DNA of 64,000 nt from Streptomyces bicolor (lineage in GTDB: Bacteria > Actinomycetota > Actinomycetes > Streptomycetales > Streptomycetaceae): NCBI RefSeq assembly GCF_000719285.1, contig NZ_JOFS01000005.1:248001-312000 (forward strand), in the 5' to 3' direction. This document shows, in pieces, positions 63,466 through 64,000 of the stretch. Below the pieces are notes generated by a model. That model did no database searches. It was not told where the DNA came from and saw only the letters and a program-made list of their open reading frames with translations. Both the position numbers and the translations under genes were made by a program. The first letter of the stretch is position 1. Each line of letters opens with the position of its first letter.

Positions 63466-64000
63466 CTACTTGGTCAGGTACTTCTCCAGGTCCGCGAGGA
63501 CCTCGTCGGCCGCGGTGACGCCCAGGCCCAGGTACCAGGTCTCGTCGGGCACGTCGTACGCGTGGCCCTCCTTGACCGCCTTCAGGTTCTTCCACAGCGG
63601 GTTGCTCTGCGCGCGGGACTTGTCGGTGGCCTTCGCGTCGCCGTACACGCCGGTGAAGATGAAGTCACCGTCGGCCTGGTCGATGTTCTCGGCGCTGACT
63701 TCGGCGGCCAGGTCGTCGATGTCCTGGTTCTTCGGGCGCGGGATGCCGGCGTCCTTGAGGATGGTGCCGATGAACGAGGCGTTGGCGTAGAGGCGGATGA
63801 CACCGTCGGGCAGGTAACGGACCATCGACACCGTCGGCTTGTCCGCGCCGAGCTTCGCGTCGAGCTCCTCGACCTTCTTGTCGTACGCGGCGAGCTGCGC
63901 CTTGGCCTCGGCGGTCTTGTCCAGGGCCGCGGCGTTGAGGAGGTAGTTCTCCTTCCACGTGAAGCCGGGGCGCAGGGAGAAGACGGTGGGCGCGATCTGG
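63466..64000 (-). CDS. Siderophore-binding lipoprotein (periplasmic-binding family), N-terminus outside window
   Basis: The last ~177 codons of a FepB/FecB-type binding protein. Visible are the central helix (ELDAKLGADKPTVSMVRYLPDGVIRLY), ASFIGTILKDAGIPRP and the C-lobe end WKNLKAVKEGHAYDVPDETWYLGLGVTAADEVLADLEKYL, typical of iron-siderophore binding proteins. It precedes the two permease genes (46-bp gap), forming the start of the importer operon. The signal and lipobox are off the window. Confidence 0.9.
   Translation of the reverse strand, partial: QIAPTVFSLRPGFTWKENYLLNAAALDKTAEAKAQLAAYDKKVEELDAKLGADKPTVSMVRYLPDGVIRLYANASFIGTILKDAGIPRPKNQDIDDLAAEVSAENIDQADGDFIFTGVYGDAKATDKSRAQSNPLWKNLKAVKEGHAYDVPDETWYLGLGVTAADEVLADLEKYLTK

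Overview
The window is high-GC actinobacterial DNA, almost certainly from a Streptomyces chromosome. The evidence is strong G/C third-position bias, GGAGG-type ribosome sites with frequent GTG/TTG starts, ATGA/GTGA gene overlaps, several SpoIIE-type phosphatases with PAS/GAF sensors, secreted carbohydrate-active enzymes and an HbpS-SenS-SenR-like redox system. I see no rRNA, tRNA or CRISPR array.

Layout. 1-10.8 kb: a truncated SpoIIE-type sensor phosphatase, a membrane SpoIIE phosphatase, two short-chain dehydrogenases, a YbdK-type carboxylate-amine ligase, a gene broken by a 37-bp tandem duplication, a thioesterase-like protein, an amidinotransferase and a TetR gene with a 20-bp palindromic operator. 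10.8-20 kb: two DUF899 proteins, an FAD monooxygenase, a secreted sialidase with a LamG domain, and a LacI regulator divergent from a secreted GH30 endo-beta-1,6-galactanase. 20-24.6 kb: a frameshifted ArgE/DapE-type deacylase, then a two-gene operon of a family 2B encapsulin shell protein (cyclic-nucleotide-binding-like insertion) and a SufS-type cysteine desulfurase, a candidate nanocompartment and cargo.

24,763-33,548 is an 8.8-kb integrated element. A large serine recombinase has inserted it into codon 58 of a VOC/glyoxalase-like gene; both gene halves, attL and attR are visible and rejoin in frame to a 130-residue protein. The element carries an XRE-TPR regulator, four overlapping tiny genes, a lone HK97-type major capsid protein, a RepA-like AAA ATPase next to iteron-like repeats, and the integrase. 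No portal, terminase, protease or tail gene is visible. It looks like a small satellite or plasmid-like phage element, and is the most unusual part of the window together with the adjoining encapsulin operon.

33.8-64 kb: two further SpoIIE phosphatases, pyruvate carboxylase, two AraC regulators, RidA/HxlR, a DUF6355 secreted protein, a LigT-like phosphoesterase, an amidase, an alpha/beta hydrolase, SenR-SenS divergent from HbpS, a remnant region rich in inverted repeats, a PhzF enzyme, a secreted zinc metalloprotease with two palindromic sites upstream, the methylmalonyl-CoA mutase operon mutA-mutB-meaB, a hydrolase, a decayed hydrolase, an EF-hand protein, and a siderophore-type ABC importer (binding protein and two FecCD permeases) that runs off the end. 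Pyruvate carboxylase (anaplerosis) and methylmalonyl-CoA mutase (propionyl/succinyl-CoA interconversion) both feed central C4 metabolism.
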